This document shows, in pieces, positions 28,099-35,999 of a DNA stretch of 64,000 nt; position 1 is the first letter of the stretch; every line of letters begins with the position of its first letter. The translations under genes and the position numbers were made by a program. Below the pieces are notes generated by a model, which did not search any database, was not told the DNA's origin, and worked only from the letters and a program-made list of their open reading frames with translations. The stretch comes from CAG-698 sp964385755 (GTDB taxonomy: Bacteria > Bacillota_I > Bacilli_A > ML615J-28 > CAG-698), in the NCBI GenBank assembly GCA_964385755.1, contig CAYLPZ010000006.1, positions 13,351 to 77,350 on the forward strand, read 5' to 3'.

Positions 28099-28118
28099 GG
28101 GCCTTAAATTTAAGGCCC
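28099..28118. terminator. 20-bp perfect palindrome; terminator or attenuator inside the array
   Basis: A perfect palindrome GGGCCTTAAATTTAAGGCCC is followed on the minus strand by TTCTTTTCTT, a moderate T tract. It separates the protease/transport half from the redox/MoxR-VWA half. No independent promoter fits in the 31 bases before the next ATG, so partial readthrough is likely. Confidence 0.65.
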
Positions 28119-28128
28119 CTAATTCTTT

Positions 28129-31100
28129 TTATTTATTAACTGGACCTACATATTTATAATAGTAGCAAAGTTTTAACCATGATTCTTCAATTCCTGCAAA
28201 TAGATATTTATTAATGATTAACCATAATACATCAGCAAATTTCTTATCTACTTTAACGCAGCCATAAAGCTCACTTGCTTCATCAGTTATTTTGTTATTT
28301 TCGATATACTCTAAAACATACTGTGTAAAATCATAATTTATATTTCCTTCAGGGCGTTTTACATAAGTATACCCATTTTCTTCTGTATATTCACCTTCAC
28401 CAACTTGCTCTACATAGTATTCATTACCTTCTTTATCAACACAAACATAGTAACGATGAATATTATTTTCTTCATCTAAAATTGTCATTCTGAAATAATC
28501 TTCTTCATCATAAATCATTTGACCATATGAATCTTTGTTGAAGTTAAATCCATCATATCTTTCTGAAGCAAGCACACTTAGTGATACTCCTAAGAAACCT
28601 ACCATATATTCAACATCACAGTAAACAAAATCATCTGAAGCATTTGAGTTAATAACATGATAATAACCATCTTCACCTAGCATTACATTGATATGATTTC
28701 CTGAAATGATATCAGACATTTCCCCATCAGATGATGTAAAGTATCCAGGAGATGCAAGAGTAAATAATTCTATTCTTTCTCCAACATAAGAAATTGCAAC
28801 ATTTATTGTATCATATAGTGTTGGATCATAGAAACCCGCTCTAAATAAATATGTTTTTCCTTCTTCTAAGTAAACATAACATTCAAAGTTTGGATCTAGG
28901 TTTTCACCATTGCTCATTTGAATGAAGTATTTTCTCAATTCAGTTTCTTGTTCATCAACTGCAACACCTTCGTTATCACAAATCCAAGCAGCAGTTTCAA
29001 TTTCTCCAGTTGAATAGAATTTATACGCTCCTGATTTTGATGCAGTAAATCCAAAGATTAAACCTCTTGGAAGAATTACACGATCAAATACACCAGAAGC
29101 TTGAGCAGGAGAATTAATACCATCTCCTTCAAGCATAATTGGTTCAAAGTAACATACACCAATTGTAGGAACACCAAGTTCAACTCCATTTGTACCATAC
29201 GCATCATAATATACACATAACTCAAGCCATTGATTAATGTTATCTCTTGCATTCTCATGGCCTAAAGCTTTTGCTATTTGTTTTAATGCATTAGCAAGTT
29301 CTTCAGTTACTGGAGCATATCCAACAGTAGAATTATGAGCATAAACTGAATATTTTTCAACAATATCAGTGTAATCTATTCCATCAAGACCAATACATAA
29401 ACCTTCAAGAGATATAGTATATAAATCAGAATTACTCCACTTTGTACCGCTTAACATATCAGCTAAAAGTAATGGTCCATTTTTAGTATTAACATGATAA
29501 TATCCATCTACTTCATTATAAACAACTTGTGCATATTTTGGATATGCCATTGTAAGTTCATTATGTTGTCCAATTGCACACTCTCTAAAAATATATGTTT
29601 CTTTATCAATGTCTTCTTTTTTGATAATACGTAAATTAGTTACATAGATGCTATCATCACCACCATTATAAGATGAGTCTTTCATATAACAAAAACCAAC
29701 TTCAAATGATCCATCTTCATTTGCAACATATGAATAACATGTATCCCATGCAGAACTTTGTCCAGAAATCTGTGCAACAATAGTTTTATCAAATGTAACA
29801 TAAAGAAAATCATATTCTTCACTTGATGCATAATAATCAAATGCAAAGCCTTCACCAGCTTTTAATGTCACATTAACATATACTATTGAATATGATGGAT
29901 GTTTGTCTTGATTAGATGGTTTAATACAGTCTTTTCCTTGATAATTCGTAACAACCCATGGCCAAGAGAAATCTTTATCTTCTTCGTTATATTCAGGGCG
30001 ATACTCAGTGCTAAATTTTGAGCCATCATAATTTGTTCCGCTTGCTGCTTGTTCTAATTTGCTAGATTCTTCTTGTGTAATATCAGGTTTTTGATATGTT
30101 CCACCTTCACTAACTTGACCAGTATATGCAGGAAAATAATCTTCAGCAACATATCTATCAAATGTTTGTGTCCACTTTTCAGTAGCTGTTTGTGCACCTT
30201 TTTCAATTTGTGCAATTAATCCATAACTATCAATTATAACTGTTGTAGGATAATTAGTAACACCAAACATTAGTGTTAATCCTGGTTCCATTGTTAAATT
30301 TGTTGGATCACAATCATAGTCTGCGGCAACAAAGAATGTAATGCCATTTGCTTCTTTATAATTTGTAATTGAAGCTAAAGTATCGCCATTACCCGCAATC
30401 ATTGGGTTAACAGCAATAATCGCAACTTCATCTTTATAATTAACAGTTTCATTATTAGTATTAGTATAACTTGACTCATAAGCATTTACCATTGCTGGGA
30501 ACTCATATTGACAGTATGCACAAGTAGAAAACCAGAAGTTTAAAATTACTACTTTATACTCTTTTAATAATTCATATAATTTCAATTTATTATTATCTGT
30601 ATCAGTAAGTGTAAAATCATACATTAAATCACCTACTTGATATAAATGACCTTTTTCAGCAATTATTCCTTCTAAAGAGTCAAGTTCGCAAACAACTTCT
30701 ATTGGAGTTGCAAGTAAATCAGTTTGATACATTTCTTGATTTAAATAATAACCTTCACGACCTTCAACCACAACATCATATTTATTAGGCTTTTGACTAG
30801 TTGTAAAAGTACCATCTGTTTTTGTGTAGCCTTCATCAACAATATCATCACCTAAATAGAATGTAACGTAAAAATCAGCTAATGGTTTCCCAGCAATATC
30901 CTTAACTTTTATACTATAATCTAAGTTCTGTGGGTCAACAATAGGTTTATCATCTTTCTTTTTTGTTGTTATTTGTAAGATTGTCTCACATTCTTCATAA
31001 GTAACTGTAATAGTATATGTTCCTTCATTTTTAAGATTTTCATAATCACTTGAAGAAACCATCTCTTTAGTAATATTAATTTTCTCACTACTATCGTCAG

Positions 31101-31287
31101 ACTTAATTACATTAATTTTAATTGAAGTAATTTTTTGATCTATTTCATCTACATAAATATACTCTGGAACAGAATCTTTTACTACTTCAATGCTCACAAC
31201 CTTTACATTATCATCTTTACAAGCACTTAAAGAACATAATGAAATTAATGCTAACAATAGTACAAAATATTTAATAAATTTTTTCAT
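28129..31287 (-). CDS. Large lipoprotein with TlpA/redoxin domain
   Basis: 1052 residues; lipobox L-S-A-C23. Residues 30-105 form an Ig-like module with INITKEMVSSSDYENLK, shared with the 315-residue lipoprotein. Residues 123-200 form a prealbumin-like module (KPNKYDVVVEGREGYYLNQ). Residues 212-400 are a TlpA-type redoxin with ILNFWFSTC256-A-Y-C259 and the cis-proline in TNYPTTVI. The remaining 650 residues are extracellular beta-rich segments (including AFDYYASSEEYDFLYVTFD) with repeated short motifs around PLLLADMLSGTKW and QWLELCVYYDAYG. It would catalyse extracytoplasmic thiol-disulfide exchange on the surface. It lies 22 bases after the small membrane protein and just before the internal hairpin. 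Confidence 0.88.
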   Translation of the reverse strand: MKKFIKYFVLLLALISLCSLSACKDDNVKVVSIEVVKDSVPEYIYVDEIDQKITSIKINVIKSDDSSEKINITKEMVSSSDYENLKNEGTYTITVTYEECETILQITTKKKDDKPIVDPQNLDYSIKVKDIAGKPLADFYVTFYLGDDIVDEGYTKTDGTFTTSQKPNKYDVVVEGREGYYLNQEMYQTDLLATPIEVVCELDSLEGIIAEKGHLYQVGDLMYDFTLTDTDNNKLKLYELLKEYKVVILNFWFSTCAYCQYEFPAMVNAYESSYTNTNNETVNYKDEVAIIAVNPMIAGNGDTLASITNYKEANGITFFVAADYDCDPTNLTMEPGLTLMFGVTNYPTTVIIDSYGLIAQIEKGAQTATEKWTQTFDRYVAEDYFPAYTGQVSEGGTYQKPDITQEESSKLEQAASGTNYDGSKFSTEYRPEYNEEDKDFSWPWVVTNYQGKDCIKPSNQDKHPSYSIVYVNVTLKAGEGFAFDYYASSEEYDFLYVTFDKTIVAQISGQSSAWDTCYSYVANEDGSFEVGFCYMKDSSYNGGDDSIYVTNLRIIKKEDIDKETYIFRECAIGQHNELTMAYPKYAQVVYNEVDGYYHVNTKNGPLLLADMLSGTKWSNSDLYTISLEGLCIGLDGIDYTDIVEKYSVYAHNSTVGYAPVTEELANALKQIAKALGHENARDNINQWLELCVYYDAYGTNGVELGVPTIGVCYFEPIMLEGDGINSPAQASGVFDRVILPRGLIFGFTASKSGAYKFYSTGEIETAAWICDNEGVAVDEQETELRKYFIQMSNGENLDPNFECYVYLEEGKTYLFRAGFYDPTLYDTINVAISYVGERIELFTLASPGYFTSSDGEMSDIISGNHINVMLGEDGYYHVINSNASDDFVYCDVEYMVGFLGVSLSVLASERYDGFNFNKDSYGQMIYDEEDYFRMTILDEENNIHRYYVCVDKEGNEYYVEQVGEGEYTEENGYTYVKRPEGNINYDFTQYVLEYIENNKITDEASELYGCVKVDKKFADVLWLIINKYLFAGIEESWLKLCYYYKYVGPVNK

Positions 31288-31309
31288 TTTTTACTCCTTT
31301 TTATAATGC

Positions 31310-31546
31310 TTAATTTAGCCAAAAATATATTATAACCATTGCTATTAGAAAGCAAAGGAGGATTAATAATACTCTAGGTAAATAAGCTATTAATGCGGAC
31401 ATAATTATTTGCCTTTTTTCTTCTTTAGAAACACTTACATTTGTTTCTTCATTTGTTTTTTTTCCTCTACTCCAATATGCGTCAACATTCATATTAAATA
31501 TTGTATGACCATCATCTTCGTATTTTCTTTGTTTTTTCTTTTTCAT
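31310..31546 (-). CDS. Small basic single-pass membrane protein after OppF
   Basis: 78 residues: a basic, charged N-terminal half (KKKKQRKYEDDG...SRGKK) and one hydrophobic helix at about 52-76 (AYLPRVLLILLCFLIAMVIIYF). It begins one base after oppF, so it is part of the transporter transcript. No family is recognised; it might adjust or anchor the transporter or the TlpA lipoprotein. Confidence 0.72.
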   Translation of the reverse strand: MKKKKQRKYEDDGHTIFNMNVDAYWSRGKKTNEETNVSVSKEEKRQIIMSALIAYLPRVLLILLCFLIAMVIIYFWLN

Positions 31547-31547
31547 A

Positions 31548-32717
31548 TTAGATTTTGTCTACCATTGATAATTTCTCATTTATTTTTTCTAAAGTGATTT
31601 TTATCTTCTCATTATTTTCTTTTTTATCAATGTTTTTATTTTTTTTGTTGTTTTCCAATTCTTTTAACTCATTGTTCAAAGCATCAAGTTCTAAAGAAAG
31701 TTTATCATATTCTTCTTTCTTATCAATTACTTCTTTATCAAACAAATGGCAAGCAACAAAATGATTTTGAGTATTTTCAATATATCTAGGTTGCTTTAAT
31801 GCACATACTTTCATACAACTTGAGCATCTTGTGTGAAACTTACATCCTTTTGGTGGATTAGCTGGAGATGGAATATCTCCTTTTAAAATCACTCTATTCA
31901 TTTTCACATCAGGATCAGGTACTGGAACAGCACTAAATAATGCCTTAGTATATGGATGAAGAGGGTTTGCAAATAAATCTTCTGTATCACCATATTCCAT
32001 AACATTTCCTAAATACATAACAACAATTTGATTAGTGATATATTTTACAACAGATAAATCATGAGAAATAAATAAATATGTTAATCCCATTGTATTCTGT
32101 AAATCTTTAAGTAAATTGATAATTTGAGCTTGAATAGATACATCTAAGGCACTAACTGGTTCATCACATATTACAAGTTCTGGATTAACTGCTAATGCTC
32201 TTGCAATACAAATTCTTTGTCTTTGCCCACCACTAAACTCATGTGGATAACGATCATAATAATTAGGATTAAGACCGCACTTTTTCATAATATCAATAAC
32301 ATAATCAACTACTTTATCTTTAGGTACAATATGATGTACTTTTACTGCTTCGCCAATTATATTCCCAATTGTCATTCTAGGCGATAAACTAGAATATGGG
32401 TCTTGAAAAATAAGCTGCATTTTAGTACGATATTTCATCATTTCTTTTTTTGATAGTTTAGTAATATCTTCACCATTAAAAATTATTTGTCCACCATCAG
32501 CATCATAGAGTTTAAGAATAGTTCTTCCTAAAGTAGTTTTACCACAACCACTTTCACCTACTATACCAATAGCACTACCCTTCTTCACTTTAAAGCTAAT
32601 ATCATCTACTGCTTTTAAATATTTTAACGGTTTTCCAAATAGATTTTTGTCTATCACAAAGTACTTTTTGACATTATTTACTTCTAAAATATACTCTGGT
32701 GTTTGTCTATTTTCCAT
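31548..32717 (-). CDS. oppF: Oligopeptide ABC transporter ATP-binding protein
   Basis: 389 residues. Walker A GESGCGKTT lies near residues 54-62, the ABC signature SGGQRQRI near 163-170, and Walker B LVICDEPVSALD near 181-192. The C-terminal oligopeptide-transporter domain has the usual cysteine cluster (CKFHTRCSSCMKVC) thought to bind an Fe-S cluster. Unusually the last 60 residues are a charged coiled coil (EYDKLSLELDALNNELKELE), longer than in typical OppF. It starts 3 bases after oppD. It energises peptide import through the OppBC channel. Confidence 0.95.
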   Translation of the reverse strand: MENRQTPEYILEVNNVKKYFVIDKNLFGKPLKYLKAVDDISFKVKKGSAIGIVGESGCGKTTLGRTILKLYDADGGQIIFNGEDITKLSKKEMMKYRTKMQLIFQDPYSSLSPRMTIGNIIGEAVKVHHIVPKDKVVDYVIDIMKKCGLNPNYYDRYPHEFSGGQRQRICIARALAVNPELVICDEPVSALDVSIQAQIINLLKDLQNTMGLTYLFISHDLSVVKYITNQIVVMYLGNVMEYGDTEDLFANPLHPYTKALFSAVPVPDPDVKMNRVILKGDIPSPANPPKGCKFHTRCSSCMKVCALKQPRYIENTQNHFVACHLFDKEVIDKKEEYDKLSLELDALNNELKELENNKKNKNIDKKENNEKIKITLEKINEKLSMVDKI

Positions 32718-32720
32718 ATC

Positions 32721-33887
32721 CTACACCTCTTTATCATCATATAAATAACATGAAACATAATGTGTATCAGTTATCTTAACTTCTTTTGGATATTTTCCTT
32801 TGCATTTACCTATACACTTAGTACACCTATTCCTAAAATAACATGTATCAAGTAAATTAATTGGGTTTGGCACTTGTCCAGGAATTGAATATAGTGGCTC
32901 ATTAGTTTTTGAAGTAATAAGTGGTTTGCTTTTCTGTAATCCTATTGTATAAGGATGCAGTGGATTATGGAAAATCTCACTTGCGGTACCTCTTTCAATA
33001 ACTTTTCCTGCATACATTACCACAACTTCATCAGCCATTTCCGCAATTACTCCTAAGTCATGGGTAATAAACATAATTGAGCATCCAGTATTCTTTTGAA
33101 TTTCTTTTAGTAATTCTAAAATCTGTGCTTGAATAGTTACATCTAAGGCCGTTGTCGGTTCATCCGCAATTATTAATTTTGGACTCCCTGAAAGTGCCAT
33201 CGCAATCATGACACGCTGACGCATACCACCAGAAAGTTCATGTGGATACATATCATATACACGCTCACTGTTGGCAATACCAACCTTTACAAGCATTTCA
33301 ATACTATGTTTTTTAGCTTCTTCTTTAGTCATATTCATATGATGTAATGGTACTTCATCAAGTTGATATCCAATCGTAAAAACAGGGTTTAAACTTGTCA
33401 TTGGTTCTTGGAAGATCATTGTAATATCTTTACCTCTAATTTTATACATATCTTTCTTCGGCATTTTTGCAATGTTATATCCAAGCTTTTTACCATTTTC
33501 ATCATAACCTAAATCACTTGTATTAAATCTAATTTCTCCATCAATTATTTGTCCTTGTGGTGCTTGTACAAGTTGCATAATTGATAAACTTGTGACACTT
33601 TTCCCACAACCACTTTCACCAACTACACCAATAATCTTATTTTTAGGAATATTAAAAGATACTCCATTAACTGACATTACTGTTCCATTATCGGTAAAGA
33701 AAACAGTTTTTAAATTATCTAATTCAATAATATTATTGTCATCTTTCATTATAGATGTATATTCATCGACACTTACTTTTCGATTTTTAAAACTTTCATA
33801 GTATTTCATCTGTTTGATGTTATACTTTAATATTTTTCTACTTTCTTTAGAGGAAATATAATTACTATTTTGATTCTTTTTTTTCAT
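32721..33887 (-). CDS. oppD: Oligopeptide ABC transporter ATP-binding protein
   Basis: 388 residues from the ATG at 33887, preceded by GAGGTGGAT; the frame extends further upstream but without a ribosome site. Walker A is GESGCGKS (near 84-91), the signature LSGGMRQRV, and Walker B LIIADEPTTALD. The C-terminal half has the CYFRNRCTKCIGKC cysteine motif of the Opp/Dpp family. An N-terminal extension of about 40 basic residues (MKKKNQNSNYISSKESRKIL) precedes the ATPase domain and is longer than usual. Second ATPase of the peptide transporter. Confidence 0.95.
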   Translation of the reverse strand: MKKKNQNSNYISSKESRKILKYNIKQMKYYESFKNRKVSVDEYTSIMKDDNNIIELDNLKTVFFTDNGTVMSVNGVSFNIPKNKIIGVVGESGCGKSVTSLSIMQLVQAPQGQIIDGEIRFNTSDLGYDENGKKLGYNIAKMPKKDMYKIRGKDITMIFQEPMTSLNPVFTIGYQLDEVPLHHMNMTKEEAKKHSIEMLVKVGIANSERVYDMYPHELSGGMRQRVMIAMALSGSPKLIIADEPTTALDVTIQAQILELLKEIQKNTGCSIMFITHDLGVIAEMADEVVVMYAGKVIERGTASEIFHNPLHPYTIGLQKSKPLITSKTNEPLYSIPGQVPNPINLLDTCYFRNRCTKCIGKCKGKYPKEVKITDTHYVSCYLYDDKEV

Positions 33888-33900
33888 ATATATCCACCTC

Positions 33901-34965
33901 TTACTTCTTTGCTTTAGGGTCCATTGCATCACGAAGACCGTCACCAACAAAGTTAAATCCTAGTACCGCAAGTACAATTAGAATACCAGCAGGAAGCCAT
34001 AAGTTAACATAATTATTTAATATTTCTGGTGTTTTAGATGCAGAGATCATTGTTCCCCACGCCGCATAAGGAATTTGTACACCTAATCCTAAATAACTAA
34101 GTGTAGATTCATATAAGATTACACTACCTAAACCTAATGTCATATTAACTATTAATTGTGGTAAAACATTAGGAATCAAGTGAATAAAAATCTTACGCCA
34201 TGTTGGAAGACCCATTACTTCTGTTGCGGTCATAAATTCTTGCTCACGTAAAGATAAAATTTGTCCACGTACTAGTCTTGCACAACCACTCCAGCCAAAT
34301 ACTGTAATAATAATCATTAAGAAATAAATCCTATTGGCAGGATCAATAACTTCTGATAATGAATCCAATACTGCAGAAGCAATTAATAGTATAGGAAGCA
34401 TTGGTATACAATTGAATACATCAACTATTCTCATAATTATTTGATCAGTTTTTCCGCCAAAATAACCAGCTAATCCACCAAGAATTATCCCAATAATTGT
34501 TTCTAAAATTACTACAATAAAACCAATTGTCAAAGAAATTCTTCCACCATACATTAATCTAACAAAGACATCCATTCCTTTTTCATCAGTTCCAAGTAAA
34601 TGGTCTTTACTTGGTGGAGCTTTTAGATTATCTGATAGAATATAAGTTTCCTGAATAATTGTAATTTCCTCACCATATTCATCAGTATATGTATATTCTT
34701 CTTCATATACACTGATAATAGGTGTTCTATCTACTTCTACTTCTCCCCATTTATTATAAATAACTGGTCCTAAAAATGAGAATAAAAATAGGAATACTAT
34801 AATAATTAAGCCAACTAAAGATAATCTAGATCTAAAGAATCTTCTAAAAATTAATTTAATTGGGCTAATCTCTTTATAAGTTTCAACTTCTTCAGTTTCA
34901 TTGGTAGCATCAGTTTCTATTATTTGATTTTCTAGATTTTCATTATTTATATCTTTTTCTTCCAT
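33901..34965 (-). CDS. oppC: Oligopeptide ABC transporter permease
   Basis: 354 residues, six membrane helices. A cytoplasmic acidic N-terminus of about 35 residues is followed by the OppC_N segment (SPIKLIFRRFFRSRLSLVGLI). The loop with LGTDEKGMDVFVRLMYGGR and the EAA loop region (ATEVMGLPTWRKIFIHLIPN) are typical of OppC/DppC. It carries an inserted external segment (YEEEYTYTDEYGEE, about 85-105). Overlap with oppD start region and gap of 11 bases to oppB indicate one operon. Confidence 0.94.
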   Translation of the reverse strand: MEEKDINNENLENQIIETDATNETEEVETYKEISPIKLIFRRFFRSRLSLVGLIIIVFLFLFSFLGPVIYNKWGEVEVDRTPIISVYEEEYTYTDEYGEEITIIQETYILSDNLKAPPSKDHLLGTDEKGMDVFVRLMYGGRISLTIGFIVVILETIIGIILGGLAGYFGGKTDQIIMRIVDVFNCIPMLPILLIASAVLDSLSEVIDPANRIYFLMIIITVFGWSGCARLVRGQILSLREQEFMTATEVMGLPTWRKIFIHLIPNVLPQLIVNMTLGLGSVILYESTLSYLGLGVQIPYAAWGTMISASKTPEILNNYVNLWLPAGILIVLAVLGFNFVGDGLRDAMDPKAKK

Positions 34966-34976
34966 AATTCCACCTA

Positions 34977-35984
34977 CTATCTACCAAGTTTTACTCTAGG
35001 GTCTACTAGTGAGTACATAATGTCTGAAAGTAACGTACCAATAACAGTTAAAACTGCTAAAAACATATTATATCCCATTACAAATGGAATATCGCCACTA
35101 CTTAATGCATTATATGCAAGACGTCCAATACCATCAATTGCAAATACTTCTTCAGTAATCATCATTCCACCAAAAAGTGAAGGCAAAATTCCCGCAAGTA
35201 ATGTAACTAGTGGTATCATTGTATTTCTAAAAGCATGTTTATAAATAACTGTGTTTTCTGGTAATCCTTTCGCACGAGCAGTTCTAATATAATCAGCATT
35301 TAATACTTCTAATGTATTTGTTCTAGTGTAACGCATTAATCCACCAATTGATAAAATAACAGTACAAAAGATTGGAAGTATTAAGTGGTGAATCATATCT
35401 AATAATTTAGCCATAAAACCGCCAAAGTTATTAGGATAAATTGCGGAAGCAGATATTAGACCAGTCGAAGGAAACCACCCAAGTTCAACCGAGAAGATTT
35501 TAATAATAATCGCCGCAAAGAAATAAGTAGGAAGGGAGATACCAATCATTGTAAAAATAGTAACAATGTAATCTCTTTTTGAATATTGATGCGTTGCACT
35601 AGTAATACCAAGTGGGATTGCAATAGCAAATTGCAAAACTGTTGCAATTGCAGCTATTGCAAAAGAAACCCACATATTTTCAGATATTACCTGATTAACT
35701 GGCTTTTCATACTTAAATGAATTTCCCATATCACCTTTCAACATATTTCCAAGCCATTGAAAATATCCTGAGATAATTCCTTTGAATGAATTATCACCTA
35801 TTCCGTATTGCATTTTAAATTCTTGGAGTTGTTCTAGTGTTACTGAACCTTGTGCAATTTGTGATGCAAATTTGATATCTAAATAATCATTCGGCATCAT
35901 TCTTACTAAAGTATATATAATAATAGAAACACCAAAAAGAACAAACACGGAAATAAGTAGTCTTTTTACAATATATTTAAACAT
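34977..35984 (-). CDS. oppB: Oligopeptide ABC transporter permease
   Basis: 335 residues, six membrane helices. The N-terminus MFKYIVKRLLISVFVLFGVS and the EAA loop RTARAKGLPENTVIYKHAFRN are characteristic of OppB/DppB permeases. It ends in DPRVKLGR, as in most family members. It forms the transmembrane channel with OppC for peptides delivered by the lipoprotein encoded 15 bases upstream. Confidence 0.95.
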   Translation of the reverse strand: MFKYIVKRLLISVFVLFGVSIIIYTLVRMMPNDYLDIKFASQIAQGSVTLEQLQEFKMQYGIGDNSFKGIISGYFQWLGNMLKGDMGNSFKYEKPVNQVISENMWVSFAIAAIATVLQFAIAIPLGITSATHQYSKRDYIVTIFTMIGISLPTYFFAAIIIKIFSVELGWFPSTGLISASAIYPNNFGGFMAKLLDMIHHLILPIFCTVILSIGGLMRYTRTNTLEVLNADYIRTARAKGLPENTVIYKHAFRNTMIPLVTLLAGILPSLFGGMMITEEVFAIDGIGRLAYNALSSGDIPFVMGYNMFLAVLTVIGTLLSDIMYSLVDPRVKLGR

Positions 35985-35999
35985 ATTATTCTCGCTTTA

